Assembly: GCF_001949145.1 (NCBI RefSeq) | Contig: NW_019091682.1 | Location: 109,553-152,228, forward strand | DNA length: 42,676 nt | Direction: 5' to 3' | DNA from: Acanthaster planci | Taxonomy: Eukaryota; Echinodermata; Asteroidea; Valvatida; Acanthasteridae | In this document: piece by piece, positions 32,701 to 42,560 of the stretch | Layout: each line of letters begins with the position of its first letter | Numbering within the stretch: position 1 is the first letter of the stretch | Notes under the pieces: generated by a model | What the model was told of the DNA's origin: nothing | The model's input: the letters and a program-made list of their open reading frames with translations, nothing else | Databases searched by the model: none | Made by a program: the position numbers and the translations under genes

Positions 32701-33893
32701 ACTCATCTCAGACTCAATCACTCTAATGAGTTTGTCCAGAGCCCTCTGGGCCAAGGGTAGAAGGTGAAAAATTCCAGTGCCTGCTGGTCGGATCAAGCCA
32801 TTCTCCATCATAAGCTACGCATAATTGGGAAAATATGTTGGCTTTCATGGTCATTTATGAAGCCTGGAAAGGGACGAGGGGAAGGGGGGCTCACACTGCT
32901 TTTTCAAGCCCACAAAGAATTATTTTGATCCCACAAATGACTATTTTGTTGTCACAAATTTCAAATGAATTAGTAATTCAGGTGAACCAATTACAATGTA
33001 CTATTTGTGCAAAACAATTAGTAATTTGTGAGAATGATAAGCAATTTGTGGGATTGAAATAGTAACCTAAAAAATTTCACTGTCCCTTCCTGAGCTTCCT
33101 AGTCATTGTTTTTAAGACACTAAAATTATTTCAGTCTTTCAGTCAGAGTTGCCATTTCAATTTGTTATTCCAAAATAATCTGTTCCGAGTGATTCCAAGA
33201 GAGTGTGGAAAATAGCATAAATTTGGGAGTTTGGGAATTAACAGGGTGTAATTTTGAGTCTACGACTATAAATTCCATCCTCCTACATGTAGTAGTCTTG
33301 TCTGCTGTGAATGTGAAACCACAACAACAATAATTATCTACACATAGTGTATCCCTGGGCAATTCCACACATAACCAGGAACCCTGGAACTCCTAGGGTC
33401 TAGCAAAACTTAACGCTGTGTAGTAACAAACAGAACATGATTGTAATAGAGACTGAATCTTTTAGACTCCTTTACTTAAAAGTAGTGGGTGGATTTGGAC
33501 ACTCATCTAGTCTGTTATTTATCATAGACTGATTTTCAATATATATACATAAGCATGCTTCTACAAATTTTTGTAGGTACATGTAAGCTCCCCAGTTATC
33601 TAATACAAACAAAAATGGTAATTCACACTGAACACTTGTTTCCATGGTGCTAAACCCCCCAAAAAGGGATAAATGTGCCATGCTAAAACCAAGAAACTTA
33701 CTCGTTGACTTTTACAGGTTATCCCTTCCTGTCGCATCCCTTTTGGTAAGATGTAGGATGGTTGAAACATCTTAGACACACAATGATGATGATGTGTGCA
33801 TAATGCTCTAGCTGGCTCTGCTGTCATGGTACCATCAAATTGAAGGAACACAAGCCACGTCTTGCAATGGTTCATTAGCTGATGGCCTCTCAT
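23604..33893 (-). CDS. PARS2: Mitochondrial prolyl-tRNA synthetase, complete, 11 coding exons
   Basis: Charges mitochondrial tRNA-Pro with proline using ATP in the mitochondrial matrix. Exons in transcript order: 33893-33702, 32814-32637, 31515-31442, 31172-31092, 30189-30117, 30019-29912, 29568-29443, 25429-25273, 24698-24563, 24147-23965, 23714-23604. They sum to 1419 nt: 472 codons plus stop, against about 475 in human. Every border is GT-AG and every phase agrees. Motif 1 ends at Pro112 (SQKMAMPSL). GPTHEE is at 147-152. Motif 2 is [17 protein letters not shown] at 180-196. A CxxC pair lies in the short insert near residue 263. Motif 3 is GLGVTR at 338-343. The anticodon-binding domain runs from about 370 ([12 protein letters not shown]). 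The short middle section fits the mitochondrial form without a large editing insert. A stop codon lies in frame upstream of the chosen Met. The N-terminus is weakly basic, so an upstream exon (36279-36323) could supply a better targeting peptide. Confidence 0.96.
23965..24147 (-). CDS. PARS2: PARS2 exon 10 (anticodon-binding domain)
   Basis: 183 nt, phase 0 to 0; acceptor ATTCAG, donor AAAAGA|GTAAGT. Encodes [16 protein letters not shown] and [14 protein letters not shown], the HGTP-anticodon fold. Confidence 0.96.
24563..24698 (-). CDS. PARS2: PARS2 exon 9 (class II motif 3)
   Basis: 136 nt, phase 2 in, phase 0 out; acceptor TTGTAG, donor CCCAAG|GTAGAA. Encodes [15 protein letters not shown] (motif 3, ATP-binding Arg343), then [18 protein letters not shown], the entry to the anticodon-binding domain. 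Confidence 0.97.
25273..25429 (-). CDS. PARS2: PARS2 exon 8
   Basis: 157 nt, phase 1 in, phase 2 out; acceptor CAACAG, donor GAAACA|GTAAGT. Encodes [18 protein letters not shown], matching GIEVGHTFYLGTKYSSIF of vertebrate PARS2. Confidence 0.94.
26623..27389 (+). pseudogene. gag-like ORF of the DIRS-like remnant
   Basis: Two overlapping frames (26623-27039 and 27069-27389) joined by a frame shift near 27040. Features: [20 protein letters not shown], then [27 protein letters not shown] and [20 protein letters not shown]. This resembles the gag of tyrosine-recombinase retrotransposons of invertebrates (SPSVPFT-LFGDDL-KQVKDI-E-NKV). The family call comes from memory of that pattern. Confidence 0.6.
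27690..28250 (+). pseudogene. Tyrosine recombinase domain remnant
   Basis: [47 protein letters not shown] and [11 protein letters not shown] lie in order, across at least two frame changes and a stop. HxxR is a catalytic pair of tyrosine recombinases. The Tyr-bearing end is lost. Confidence 0.7.
28669..28928. mobile_element. 260-bp MITE with ~84-bp terminal inverted repeats
   Basis: The left end CTAAAATTAAAGGAGATAAA and the reversed right end CTAAAATTAAGCAAGATAAA match, continuing through the perfect 16-mer AAGTTTGATTGGGATT and the perfect 14-mer CGAGGGATCATGTG. Arms are about 84 bp with roughly 80% identity. Non-coding, in PARS2 intron 7. No clear target duplication. Confidence 0.85.
29025..29340. 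repeat. 16-bp minisatellite with a 78-bp higher-order unit
   Basis: About 20 tandem copies of CCCAATCTCACCCCAG and variants (15-16 bp). Five variants in fixed order (CTCACCCCAG, CGCATCCCAG, TTGCACCCAA, CGCACCCAA, CGCAGCCCAT) form a 78-bp unit present twice without change, showing block duplication. The repeat has no stop codons in several frames on both strands, which creates false open frames. In PARS2 intron 7, about 100 bp from exon 7. Confidence 0.95.
29443..29568 (-). CDS. PARS2: PARS2 exon 7 (SIGG and CxxC)
   Basis: 126 nt, phase 1 in and out; acceptor GTCTAG, donor ACAACAG|GTGTGT. Encodes [16 protein letters not shown], the conserved GxIGG-SHE segment, and CDKCGLGAN. Confidence 0.95.
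29912..30019 (-). CDS. PARS2: PARS2 exon 6
   Basis: 108 nt, phase 1 in and out; acceptor CAACAG, donor CAAAG|GTATAT. Encodes [16 protein letters not shown] and [12 protein letters not shown]. The preceding intron is only 97 bp. Confidence 0.95.
30117..30189 (-). CDS. PARS2: PARS2 exon 5 (class II motif 2)
   Basis: 73 nt, phase 0 in, phase 1 out; acceptor TTTCAG, donor GAAAG|GTATGA. Encodes [17 protein letters not shown], motif 2, which binds ATP and the tRNA acceptor end. Confidence 0.97.
30420..30560. mobile_element. Diverged fragment of the CACAAGTC-rich MITE family
   Basis: Repeated CACAAGTC / CGCAAGTC words, followed by CAAATCACAGGCTATTTTTC, resemble the interior of the MITE at 34694-34912 (CAAGTCACAAGCTATTCAAA). 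In PARS2 intron 4. Borders are not clear. Confidence 0.4.
31092..31172 (-). CDS. PARS2: PARS2 exon 4 (THEE loop)
   Basis: 81 nt, phase 0 to 0; acceptor CTACAG, donor TATCAG|GTAATC. Begins [10 protein letters not shown], the proline-specific TXE loop, and ends LPIRLYQ. Confidence 0.95.
31442..31515 (-). CDS. PARS2: PARS2 exon 3
   Basis: 74 nt, phase 1 in, phase 0 out; acceptor CAACAG, donor GGCCCT|GTGAGT. Encodes [16 protein letters not shown] and ends LCLGP, where the conserved GPTHEE is split from the next exon. Confidence 0.95.
31793..32168. mobile_element. Foldback element with nested inverted repeats
   Basis: The outer arms AGTCAAGTACTTTTCGAGTA and (reversed) AGTCAAGTACTTTTTGAGTA match. 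Inner arms ACAAAGGTAAGATTACAGA (31895-31913) and its exact complement (32056-32074) are a perfect 19-bp pair. The left tip CAGTGCTGTAGTCAAG resembles hAT-family tips (CAGTGTTGTAGTCGAG). In PARS2 intron 2. Confidence 0.7.
32637..32814 (-). CDS. PARS2: PARS2 exon 2 (class II motif 1)
   Basis: 178 nt, phase 0 in, phase 1 out; acceptor GCGTAG, donor ATCTG|GTAAGA. Encodes [12 protein letters not shown], the helix [17 protein letters not shown] and motif 1 ending MAMPSL. Confidence 0.95.
33702..33893 (-). CDS. PARS2: PARS2 exon 1 (residues 1-64)
   Basis: 192 nt, phase 0 out, donor CAACGA|GTAAGT. Starts [13 protein letters not shown] and ends [10 protein letters not shown]…TCKSQR, which matches VFQPQN…LTCKSQR of vertebrate PARS2. 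A TAA lies in frame 15-20 nt upstream. A possible acceptor (CTGCAG) just upstream of the ATG could mark this as a second exon with a non-coding first exon. Confidence 0.88.
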
Positions 33894-34693
33894 TGTGAAT
33901 ATTTCTGCAGCTTATCAGTAAGTGGTAAGGAGCCTAAGCAAAAGCCAAAATCTTTTAGAGGTACTTCCAAACTCAGTTAATCCCTGGTATCCATTTACAT
34001 GTAGTGTGTAAAGCTGTGGCAGAAAGTTTAGTTACAACAGTTGTTATTCTGGATCACCCTGCTAAGTTTGTGGGTGAGTGAACCCCACCCAGCTGACAAG
34101 GGATGCACAGTACTATTATAACCACTTAAAACTGGATGGTCCTGCAGTTTATTTCATATTATCACAAAGGGGAATTTAAAATGTACATGGTGTTGGATCT
34201 TTGTTGACTGCATAAAGAAAATGCAGCACTTGACAATAGCTATGTGACTTATTATGATTGGTTATATCTACAGTACATCTGCAGCACCAAACAAAAATGT
34301 GGTGCTCCAGAATAAGGAATGACAGCAATCTGTAACCACATGAACAACAGTGCTCAGACTTTCTAGTTTGTTTCTCTTGCCTTTTGATAGGCCTTACGGA
34401 ACTTTAAGAAGGCCCGACTAGAAAAAAAAATCAGAGAGAGTTCCATATACGGTCATCTACGTTTTCCCTAAACTACTTCTGGTATGTCATCCATCAGAAA
34501 GTGATGACATGTCCATAAATGTCTAATTTAGAAGATATTGAAGTGTTTACTTAGAAAATACTTGGAACTTTTCAGACCAGTCTCATGGGATTTGTGTACA
34601 GGGTGTCAAGTGATGTCAATGTATGGAACTCTACTCATCTCCAATTCTGATGTCTTGGGGAAGCAATACTGTTACCTCAAATTTGATTATAAG
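33894..34693. other. PARS2 upstream DNA
   Basis: No recognised exon. 34441-34690 contains a dispersed repeat related to 42300-42560. Confidence 0.5.
34441..34680. repeat. Dispersed repeat, copy 1
   Basis: TTCAGACCAGTCTCATGGGA…TTTGTGTACAGGGTGTCAAG…GGAACTCT matches the segment ending near 42545 at about 75% by eye. Confidence 0.5.
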
Positions 34694-34912
34694 CAGTGTT
34701 GTAGTCGAGACCACTTACTGTAAGACATTCACAAGACCAGCACAAGACAAACACAAGACCTCCAGTCTGAATTCAAGTCACAAGCTATTCAAATGAACTG
34801 CAACAAAAGCATTCCTTTGTCATTGTTCACCATGTTACTTGTGCCTGGTCTTGTGCATGATCTTGTGCACGGTCTTGTGTCTGGTCTTGTGATGGTCTCG
34901 ACTACAACACTG
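34694..34912. mobile_element. hAT-type MITE with intact 8-bp target duplication
   Basis: Perfect 20-bp terminal inverted repeats, CAGTGTTGTAGTCGAGACCA (34694-34713) and its exact complement (34893-34912). They are flanked on both sides by the 8-mer ATTATAAG (34686-34693 and 34913-34920). An 8-bp duplication with CAG-starting ends is the hallmark of the hAT superfamily. The 219-bp body has CACAAGAC/GTCTTGTG repeats and no coding capacity, so it was moved by another element's transposase. Confidence 0.93.
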
Positions 34913-34920
34913 ATTATAAG

Positions 34921-36278
34921 TGAAATTTCAACAAGCTCTGATATTCTGATTCGAAAAACTCAAACTTACCCATCCTCCTAAAAGTTCTGATGGAATTTTC
35001 TGGCTGGATTTTCCGATTTTATTCTGACAGTGCAAATAAACTATTTTAAAATATGCCAAAATTTTGAAAATAATTTTCTAACAAACTTGTTGTTACCTGT
35101 AAAGGTGTGCAAGTGGAGGTAATAATAATTTATTAACTTCAAACCCTTTTAATATGTGTATATTGGAGTTTCTGAGATTTTTTTTTATGTGCCCAACACT
35201 CAGGGACACTCAGCTGGAGTCTTGTCTAATTGCCAGACACCACAATTTGTGAATTTCAAATGAATTTCACGACACTGATATTGTTAACAAAGGTTCAACA
35301 GCATGCATGATGAAGGTCATATATGTACGTCTAGTGCCAGTATCAAAATAAACCAAATGAATTTGAAGTTTTTTCAACCAGAGGTTTGGCTATACTGTAA
35401 GGAGGAATGTCAAGTGAAAGTTGAGGTGAGCCATTACTAATTAGCATTAATTATGGAACTCAACTATTGTTTTGTTTGTAGCAACATTTCTTTATATCCA
35501 GCCATAAACAAATACTATTCTTACAGCCTGTACATTTAGGGAAGATACAGTAAAAATAAAGAAACGACGTACCCGTATAAATGAATGAGCATTTAACCAT
35601 GTTAACTGAAGTCATAAGCATTAGCTTATCAACGGCAGATGCTAAAACCTATATGTAAAAGGATACTCTGAAATTCTGAATATGCTCTGAAGCACTCAAA
35701 AGTACTTAATTAAAACTTAAGTCAAGAATGTTTTCGATTTGAAGGGAACATTTTTCTTTGCTTCCCAAATTTGAGTAAACCTTACAGACATAGGTTTTAG
35801 AAAGCTTTAGGGTGCTCATGTAAAAGTCCAAACTCTGAGAAATACGTCGGTGTAAATGTAAGAAAAATTGTCGAGTCATTGTCATTTCAGAAGATCATAG
35901 GTTAGGATTCAAAGTTTGTGACAATCCTGCAGTTTGGATTTCAGGCATTAAAGTCATGCCTTGAACTTGAAACAGATACGAGACAGATTGTAAAAGAGAG
36001 CCACTACAGCCCTACGTGTGGAGCTACGAGTCGGCCTATACCACAAGCTAACTGTGGCCTAGCTGGCCTACTGACATGTACATGTATGTAAGATTGTGCC
36101 AGTCATGTCAGGGTTTGTGTGAGCATGGTGTAAGTTAACTATGGTCCCTTGGTCTACTCACATTGGCAGTTATGGAAAATAAAATCTCTGTTATTGGAAC
36201 TGCACTCAGACTCTGAGCATAACATGAATAAAGGCACGCACCCTTGAATACTGAAGGCATGAGGGTTGAAACTCTTAC
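34921..36278. other. Upstream DNA, nothing recognised
   Basis: AT-rich, with no exon, RNA gene or clear repeat border found. Confidence 0.5.
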
Positions 36279-36323
36279 TGTTCGTAGCATGCCATAGGCA
36301 GCGCCATGTTGAACTCTCTTCAT
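36279..36323 (-). CDS. Candidate short first exon (MKRVQHGAAYGMLRT)
   Basis: ATG followed by 15 codons and a good donor CGAACA|GTAAGA, phase 0. The peptide has the basic, Glu/Asp-free character of a mitochondrial targeting start. It would join PARS2 in frame only at a weak acceptor inside exon 1 (CATCAG|CTAATG), or serve as a non-coding exon joined at the CTGCAG upstream of the PARS2 ATG. A YY1-like motif overlaps it. Not proven. Confidence 0.25.
36298..36311 (-). promoter_or_regulatory. YY1-like motif CAACATGGCGCTGC
   Basis: Close to the YY1 element (AA-ATGGCG-C) found near starts of many mitochondrial and translation genes. It lies about 2.4 kb upstream of PARS2 on the same strand. Confidence 0.35.
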
Positions 36324-38713
36324 GATGTGACTATTGAGGGCGCACTTTTTTAACCCGAATCAGATCATTCATTGCTACAACGTGCAGCCTGCACGTGTGT
36401 ACATAAATTCTGTTTTCCTTCCTGCATGGTTAGATCAGCATGTGTGGTACACACTTCAGGTAATTCCTCAAATTGAGTCTTATAATATGATGAAATCAAA
36501 TGCATCGATCCGTAGAGTGGTCACATTTTTCATCATTGTTTCACGTTGAGACCATGCATGTATGCAACCTACAAACCTAGAACATTGGCCCCTAACAATT
36601 TAAAAAACACGATGGTCCTGTCGATGTCATGAGCCTTAGGCTTTTTCATTACGTCCCTGCCAAGATCAGAGACCAGCTACTGAGCTAGGAATGAAATTTT
36701 TTTCGCATGTGAGCGGGCTCCATGTGAGGGAGCGAAGTGGTAGGGTGCTTTCGCAATTTTTTTTAGTTCAAAATAGGCCTTGTGTGATCTGGTGCACTTA
36801 GGGGTACCTATCAGCTTACAGTGACTAGGCCTATTTTTAAGTTATTCTTAAAAACAACAGGGTCCCAAAAATGTGCGCGAAATTCAGAAAAATATAAAGT
36901 CACTCATTTAAAATGGTCCATTATCAGATGGTGCCATTTTCCATGATATTGGTCAGTTTATTTTAGCGTGTGCGTCCATCTTCTCATTTCAAACAATGCA
37001 TGGCATACGCATGCTTACATGATGTAGCTAATTTAGCCGCATACTGGACCATGTTACCAACTCTATAATAGCAATAGCATATGTAGCACTGTGGAGCTGT
37101 GGCCTCATCTACTGAAGATATAGACCTAGTGATCGTGTGCTAACAACACGCGCACGGTAGTGCATGTTCTACTTATGTACATGTACATATTGTATCGTGG
37201 ACATCCAACTACAGTAGGCGGCAGCAGTCATCCATGCTGCCAATTGCATTGCTTTATTCCGGTCTGGCTCTTAGGCGTGAGAAAATGGTTGCCAGGCATG
37301 TCAGCGTGAGAAGGAGCCTTGAGGCGTGATTGTCATGCTGGATGCGCGAGACTTGGCAGGTCTATATTCAGGTAATAGGCTCTGATTTTGTGATTTTGTG
37401 TCTTTTTCTTTCATATAGGCCAAATGGAATTTTTGTAAATAATGATTTTTTTGGGGGGTGGCGAGTTGTGCTATCTCTCACACGTATGTTTAAAATCTAA
37501 GATAGATTACACAAAATAGGCCAATGTAAAGATATCTGAAAGGCAAAACACAATTTGGGAAAACATCAGCTCAATTGTAAAAGTGGTATTGAAATGATAT
37601 TTGTGAAACAATTATTCATAACGACATTATTGTAGATTTCAGGCAGTTGTCTTGTTCGATGTCTGAAACAAAATTTATAACATTCAGTTTATTTTGATGG
37701 AGAAATAAGTAGAACAGGCTGTAGTATAAGATTAAATTATGGATTTAAAAACACATGTATATGTAACTCAAATTAAACACAATTGGATTTGCACCAACAA
37801 ATTTTGCTAGGCTTAAAATTAAACAATTATCCAGGCAGGTGACTCTGCTGGGGGGGGGCAAGTCGGCTTAAGGGCATGTTTATAAGGAGTGAGTTGGCCA
37901 GGAGTCGAGTTGACCCGATACCTTGCATAGCGTTAATTATATTTTTACAGAAACAACATTCCAAAAGAAGAGCAGTTTATCCAGATCTTTTTATGGGCAA
38001 TTTCAATTTCTTGATTTTTAGTGTCATTCTAGGTTCTGCAAGGGTTACCAAAGACATTGGACCTGCACGTTTAAGGACATCATGAGTCAGCCTACTTCAG
38101 GTACATGTATCTCAAGATTGTTACAGGTTTGTCTAGTATGCTCAACTGTGGATATTCTAGTCACACTTGGTACATTTTGGAAGATGTGTTGCAAAATTCA
38201 AATCTGTCCTTTAAGCAAATAGACTCTACATGTAAAAACGGGAAATCACCTAAATTTTATCATCAATATTGATTTAATATTCCAAAAGGTATTCTCAAAG
38301 CTGGCCGACAGAATCAAGTTTGAAGCAGAAACTGCCTGTGAAGTGTGAAATGTGACACTGGGTACTTGTGCATTGATCATCCTGTAAGTTCATGTTCTTC
38401 ATTTATGTTATTTAAGATTAGCTTCTTACATTGTGTGTCTGAGCTTCATGATTGTAGCTTCTGTCTAAGTCTCTCTACAAAAGTACTGACAACATTGCAA
38501 ATATAGCTCTGGATGCCTGTTAAAGGGCAGTACCAGCTTTATGTGCATACATTTCTGGCATTTTCGACGTGTTGACTTTCTATGTTGTTGATGGATTTTT
38601 TGTATTTCAAAATCCCAATCCAGTGTTCATTTCAGGACCTTGCAAATTGAAAAGTGGATGAATGTAATCTTCCATTTTAATGTTTTTAATTCAATTTCTT
38701 AATTGCACAGACA
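36324..38713. other. Intergenic DNA, nothing recognised
   Basis: No reading frame with a recognisable domain. Scattered TACATGTA words (for example 37175-37186). Confidence 0.5.
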
Positions 38714-40680
38714 ATGCCAAAGGTCCGGTCAAATCCAGCTTTTCAAATGCGTAAAAAGTGCAGTCAAGTGGAAACACCAGCTTCAAAGTTAAAGCAGAAA
38801 TATTCTCAAGGATATCATAGATCACCTGAGAAACAGCAAGCTTTGAGAAAAGCATGAAAAGTGATCCAAGAAACCAAGTATGGCATCAACAAAACTGCTG
38901 AAAAATATGGCACAGGGAATTCTTTCTTGCACAGGAGGTTGAAAGGTCATGTTGAAGTTAATAGCTGAAAAGGGCCCTCCCCTGTTCTTAAACCAGAAGA
39001 AGAGAAGGGCATTGCTAATGTTGTCTCTGAAATGGCCCTGAGGGAAGTGGGGCTGTGTTCATCAGGCATTATGGATCTGGTGCAAAGAATTCTAAATCGG
39101 GGAAAAAAAAGTTCTGTAATTATAGACCAGGCTACAAAGTGTCATTACTCATTTAAAGTCAGACCCGGCCTTTCACTGAAATATGAATCCACCTTACAGT
39201 CATCCAGAGCAAAAGTCACCCCCAGGTCAAGTAGTTTGGTTTGAAAGTACACAAAATTGATTGTCTGACAGAAATCTGCTACCAACCATGTAGAGTGTGG
39301 AATACAGATGAGACAAGTTTCACTATAGGAAGCGAGCCATCAAGAGTCGTTGCACCAGCAATGCTGACTCGTCTGGTTCCTCATCTCTCAGGTAGTTCCA
39401 TCAAAACAGGTTCACTGTTTCGTGTCTGTGTGTTAATGCCATGGGCACATCTGATGCTCCCTTTCACTGTATTCCTCCCAAACACCTCGGTGGCTATGAT
39501 CCTCTTGTTGGTGGAACGAGAGGGGTGCATGTAGAATACACCTACAAGGGACAGATGGATGCCCCCACTTTCTCAAAGTTTATAAAATAACTTTAATCAG
39601 TGTGAAGGCAAAGAGAGGCCAGCCATGTTACTAATGGACAGTGTCAGCTCTCACTTTGACATCAACACTTTCCAAAAATCAAGCAGAGAAGGGGATTGAA
39701 ATTCACTGGATTGATCCAAACAGCACTCATCTTATGCAATCTTTGGACAAGGGTATGTTTGGTGGTGAATAAGTACATACAGGAAGATCCTAGAAATCCC
39801 ATTACAAAGCACAGCTTGTTTCAAAACTTGCTGAAGTAGAAGTTGAATTCTTCAAACCTGGCAGAGTGGTCACCAGCTGCAAGGCAACAGTAATATATCC
39901 TGTGAATAGAAAAGCAGTCATCAATTCTATGCTGAAACCATCACTAACATTCACAGCATGTGAAAACAGCCTGACCAAGCCATATGTAAGAGTGCATTTA
40001 AGACCTACATGTACAAGTAGACAGTAGTGCAAGTGCAGGAGATGTATATGAAGTTTTTACATCTGTCTTAAGCTCTCCTAAGCTTGCACAATATGAGGAA
40101 CAGCTCACAGATGGTACGAATGGAAACCTCTCACCAGGCTTTGTTACATTTCAGGAGCTCAAACAAAAAGCTTTCCTGCAACTTTTCCTCCACATTGTCC
40201 ACTCGATGTCCTGAGCAGGAAAATAGTCCATCTGTTGATGGCAAATCAGGTCATGATGTGCTGGCATCTGCAGCTCAGCAGTGTGATGGTTCAGTGTCAC
40301 CTTCATCATGTCAGGCCCATCCTTCAGAATTTGGTACAGCTGCCCAAAGTTAGGACTGAACTGGTTAAGGTCAAACCAGTCTGTTTGTCTGACAAACTGC
40401 CAGACTGCATCACTTCATCAGAGGGTATCCATAAAATGACACGTGTACAACTGAGAAAAGGCAAAAGCCAAGAAAGAAAGTCAACCAAGGTTGAAGTACC
40501 TCTCCAAGTGGGAAAGAGAATCAAACAAGATGAAAAAAACAGCACTGAAGACTCATACAAAATAAAGACTTTGCCAGTTTGTTGTAGAACATATGAAGAA
40601 GAGATTGAAGAGGGTATTTAGATGTGCTGGGTTGAGTATGATGATTGCAAGGCCTCGAGGAACTGAAGCTGTATCCCCTT
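38714..40680 (+). pseudogene. Dead pogo/Tigger-type DDE transposase
   Basis: A plus-strand frame from the ATG at 38714 shows a psq-type helix-turn-helix region (QALRKA…YGINKTAEKYG…LHRRLKGHV). A DDE domain follows with WNTDETSF (first Asp, 39307-39309), LLMDSVSSHFDI (second Asp, 39637-39639), and STHLMQSLDKG (likely third Asp). C-terminal GRVVTSCKATVIYPVNRKA and CITSSEGI complete the usual order. In-frame TGA codons at 38855, 38966 and 39242, a frame shift near 39241 and others after 39590 break it. I found no terminal inverted repeats. Pogo/Tigger elements cut and paste at TA sites. Confidence 0.85.
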
Positions 40681-40855
40681 CAAGTTTCAGTCACAACAAA
40701 GATGCATTCTTGCTGGAAAGATGATGTCACGTGTTCTCAACGGTGGCAAGATTTCATTCATAGTAATAAAGTGGTATCTTTTCTACAGCCTCAAGGTGTC
40801 AGGGTGATTAATCTTTCAATGTAAAAGTTACAAGTTGTAAGTAATGGAAATTGTC

Positions 40856-40905
40856 ACCTTAAAAGACAGTTTGATAAAAGGGAATCCACAACTTTAAGGT
40901 GCGAC
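40856..40905. repeat. Small inverted repeat downstream of the transposase
   Basis: CACCTTAAA and TTTAAGGTG are perfect inverted 9-mers, and flanking GTC / GAC extend the pairing after a 1-base bulge. Confidence 0.5.
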
Positions 40906-42299
40906 CACCGATTACAAATCCTCCAACAAACTCACTGTGGAATTAGAATACATAAATATTAAAGGAAAAATGGATCTTTAATATGGATTCCAGAACTGGC
41001 ACAATTTCCATGATGTGACCACAAGAGGGTAACCAGTGTCAAAAGACATGGGAAACTGTTTGATATTGCTGGTTTCCCCATTGGTCAGGTCCCCAGGGAC
41101 CTTGCATGTCATTCTGTTTTCGTAAACGTATCGAAATAAATCACATTATATATGCTGTTGTACCGGTAACTGGGGAACCAAGACAAAGCTTCCCCTGGAC
41201 TGGTCTGCAAGCCAAAGGTGATAGCATAGTCGTCCTATTCAATTATATCATTGTCTGCACTGAGGGTGGCACAATCAAGAGTATGATAACAGAGGCACTG
41301 AAGGAACTGCCAGGGAAACACTGCATGATTTTAAGTAATGAAACAACCTCCATACTCAATTAGTGAAGCATACATGTACATTTAATTTAAGTCGTAATTT
41401 CTTCTTCAGGACTATAAATAGAAATATGCATTGGAAAATATAACTAAATGTACCAGGTTGCCTCTTACCTAATTTGCAGCTTTGTTAATTTGTGGCTGGC
41501 ATCTCCATCTTGGGCAAGATAAATTTTCGGTTCGTGGCATTACAGAATGCCATGTTTAACCTTCTTACTCTAGCCAACAGTCAAAGTCAATCAAGTAACT
41601 TTTGTTAAAATTTAGAATTTACATTGTTATTGACTGACTGATTATATTTATGTCACTTGGTAGAGCTCTGGGCCGTTTTCCAATGGTCCACTTCGTCTCC
41701 GTCTCGGGATTCGTATAGAAAACCAATCCCCGATTGTGGGCCTGAAGCATTTTAACTTAAATTGAACTACTACAATGTTTAGCTCTTTTGCATCTTGATG
41801 TGTTTTGGCACTATCAGACTTACCATTGCACTTACTGGAAATCAGGATTTAAAAAAACAGTTGAAGCCTGAGACAGAGCCCAAGTCGAGTAGTGGAAAAT
41901 GGCCTTGCTTTAACTGCAGGTGATTGAAATGCAAGCTGTAAGTCCTGCTACCAGTAAAAAAACCTGGAGACTGAATTCATGTTGCTTACATTACATTATG
42001 CATTATTGGTTAGTTTCCATTAGTTTGTTGATGGTTTCTTCATCCCTATTTCTGGTACATTATTCTTTCTTTCAAATTAGTTTTTCAAATTAATAAATCT
42101 GACCCATTGTTTTGTTTTGTTATGTTTTATTATCATTTGCTCTAAAGCTAGCTTGATGGCCATGCCATAAGGTTTTCCAAAATCCTTGCTTATTGTATTA
42201 AAACATTCTGCATTTTCCATAAGGCTGCTTAATGGCAGAGAACTTTATGAATCTACATGTACATGTATTTTTCCATATTGTAAAAAAAGGCAGTTTGTA
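40906..42299. other. Intergenic DNA, nothing recognised
   Basis: An 85-codon plus frame at 41106-41363 shows no recognisable domain. No other structure was seen. Confidence 0.5.
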
Positions 42300-42560
42300 G
42301 GGTTCTAGTCACTCCCTCTTGGAATTATTCCAGTATGAATAAGGGAAAGAATTCCATGTACGGACACCATCAATTTTTCTCTGCAGTGACCTATTAGCCA
42401 AGTGAATGCAATAAATTGTCCCAGAACGTCAAATTTGGCCATGAACATATTGAGGTACTCATTTAGGAAACACTTTTTGGTGCAGTTTATCAGACAAGTT
42501 TCATAGGGTTTGTGCACAGGTTGTCAAGCAGCATATAGAACTCTTTCTGAAATGAATTAG
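42300..42560 (-). repeat. Dispersed repeat, copy 2 (possible old RT C-terminus)
   Basis: Related to 34441-34680 (CAGACAAGTTTCATAGGGTT…AGAACTCT). On the minus strand one frame reads SLQRKIDGVRTWNSFPYSYW, like the W-NSLP tail of non-LTR reverse transcriptases. The family call is weak. Confidence 0.4.

Noticed and set aside
38290-38400. Possible Cys-containing transposase tail before the pogo element
   Set aside because: The match to piggyBac-type C-terminal fingers was too poor to support a call.
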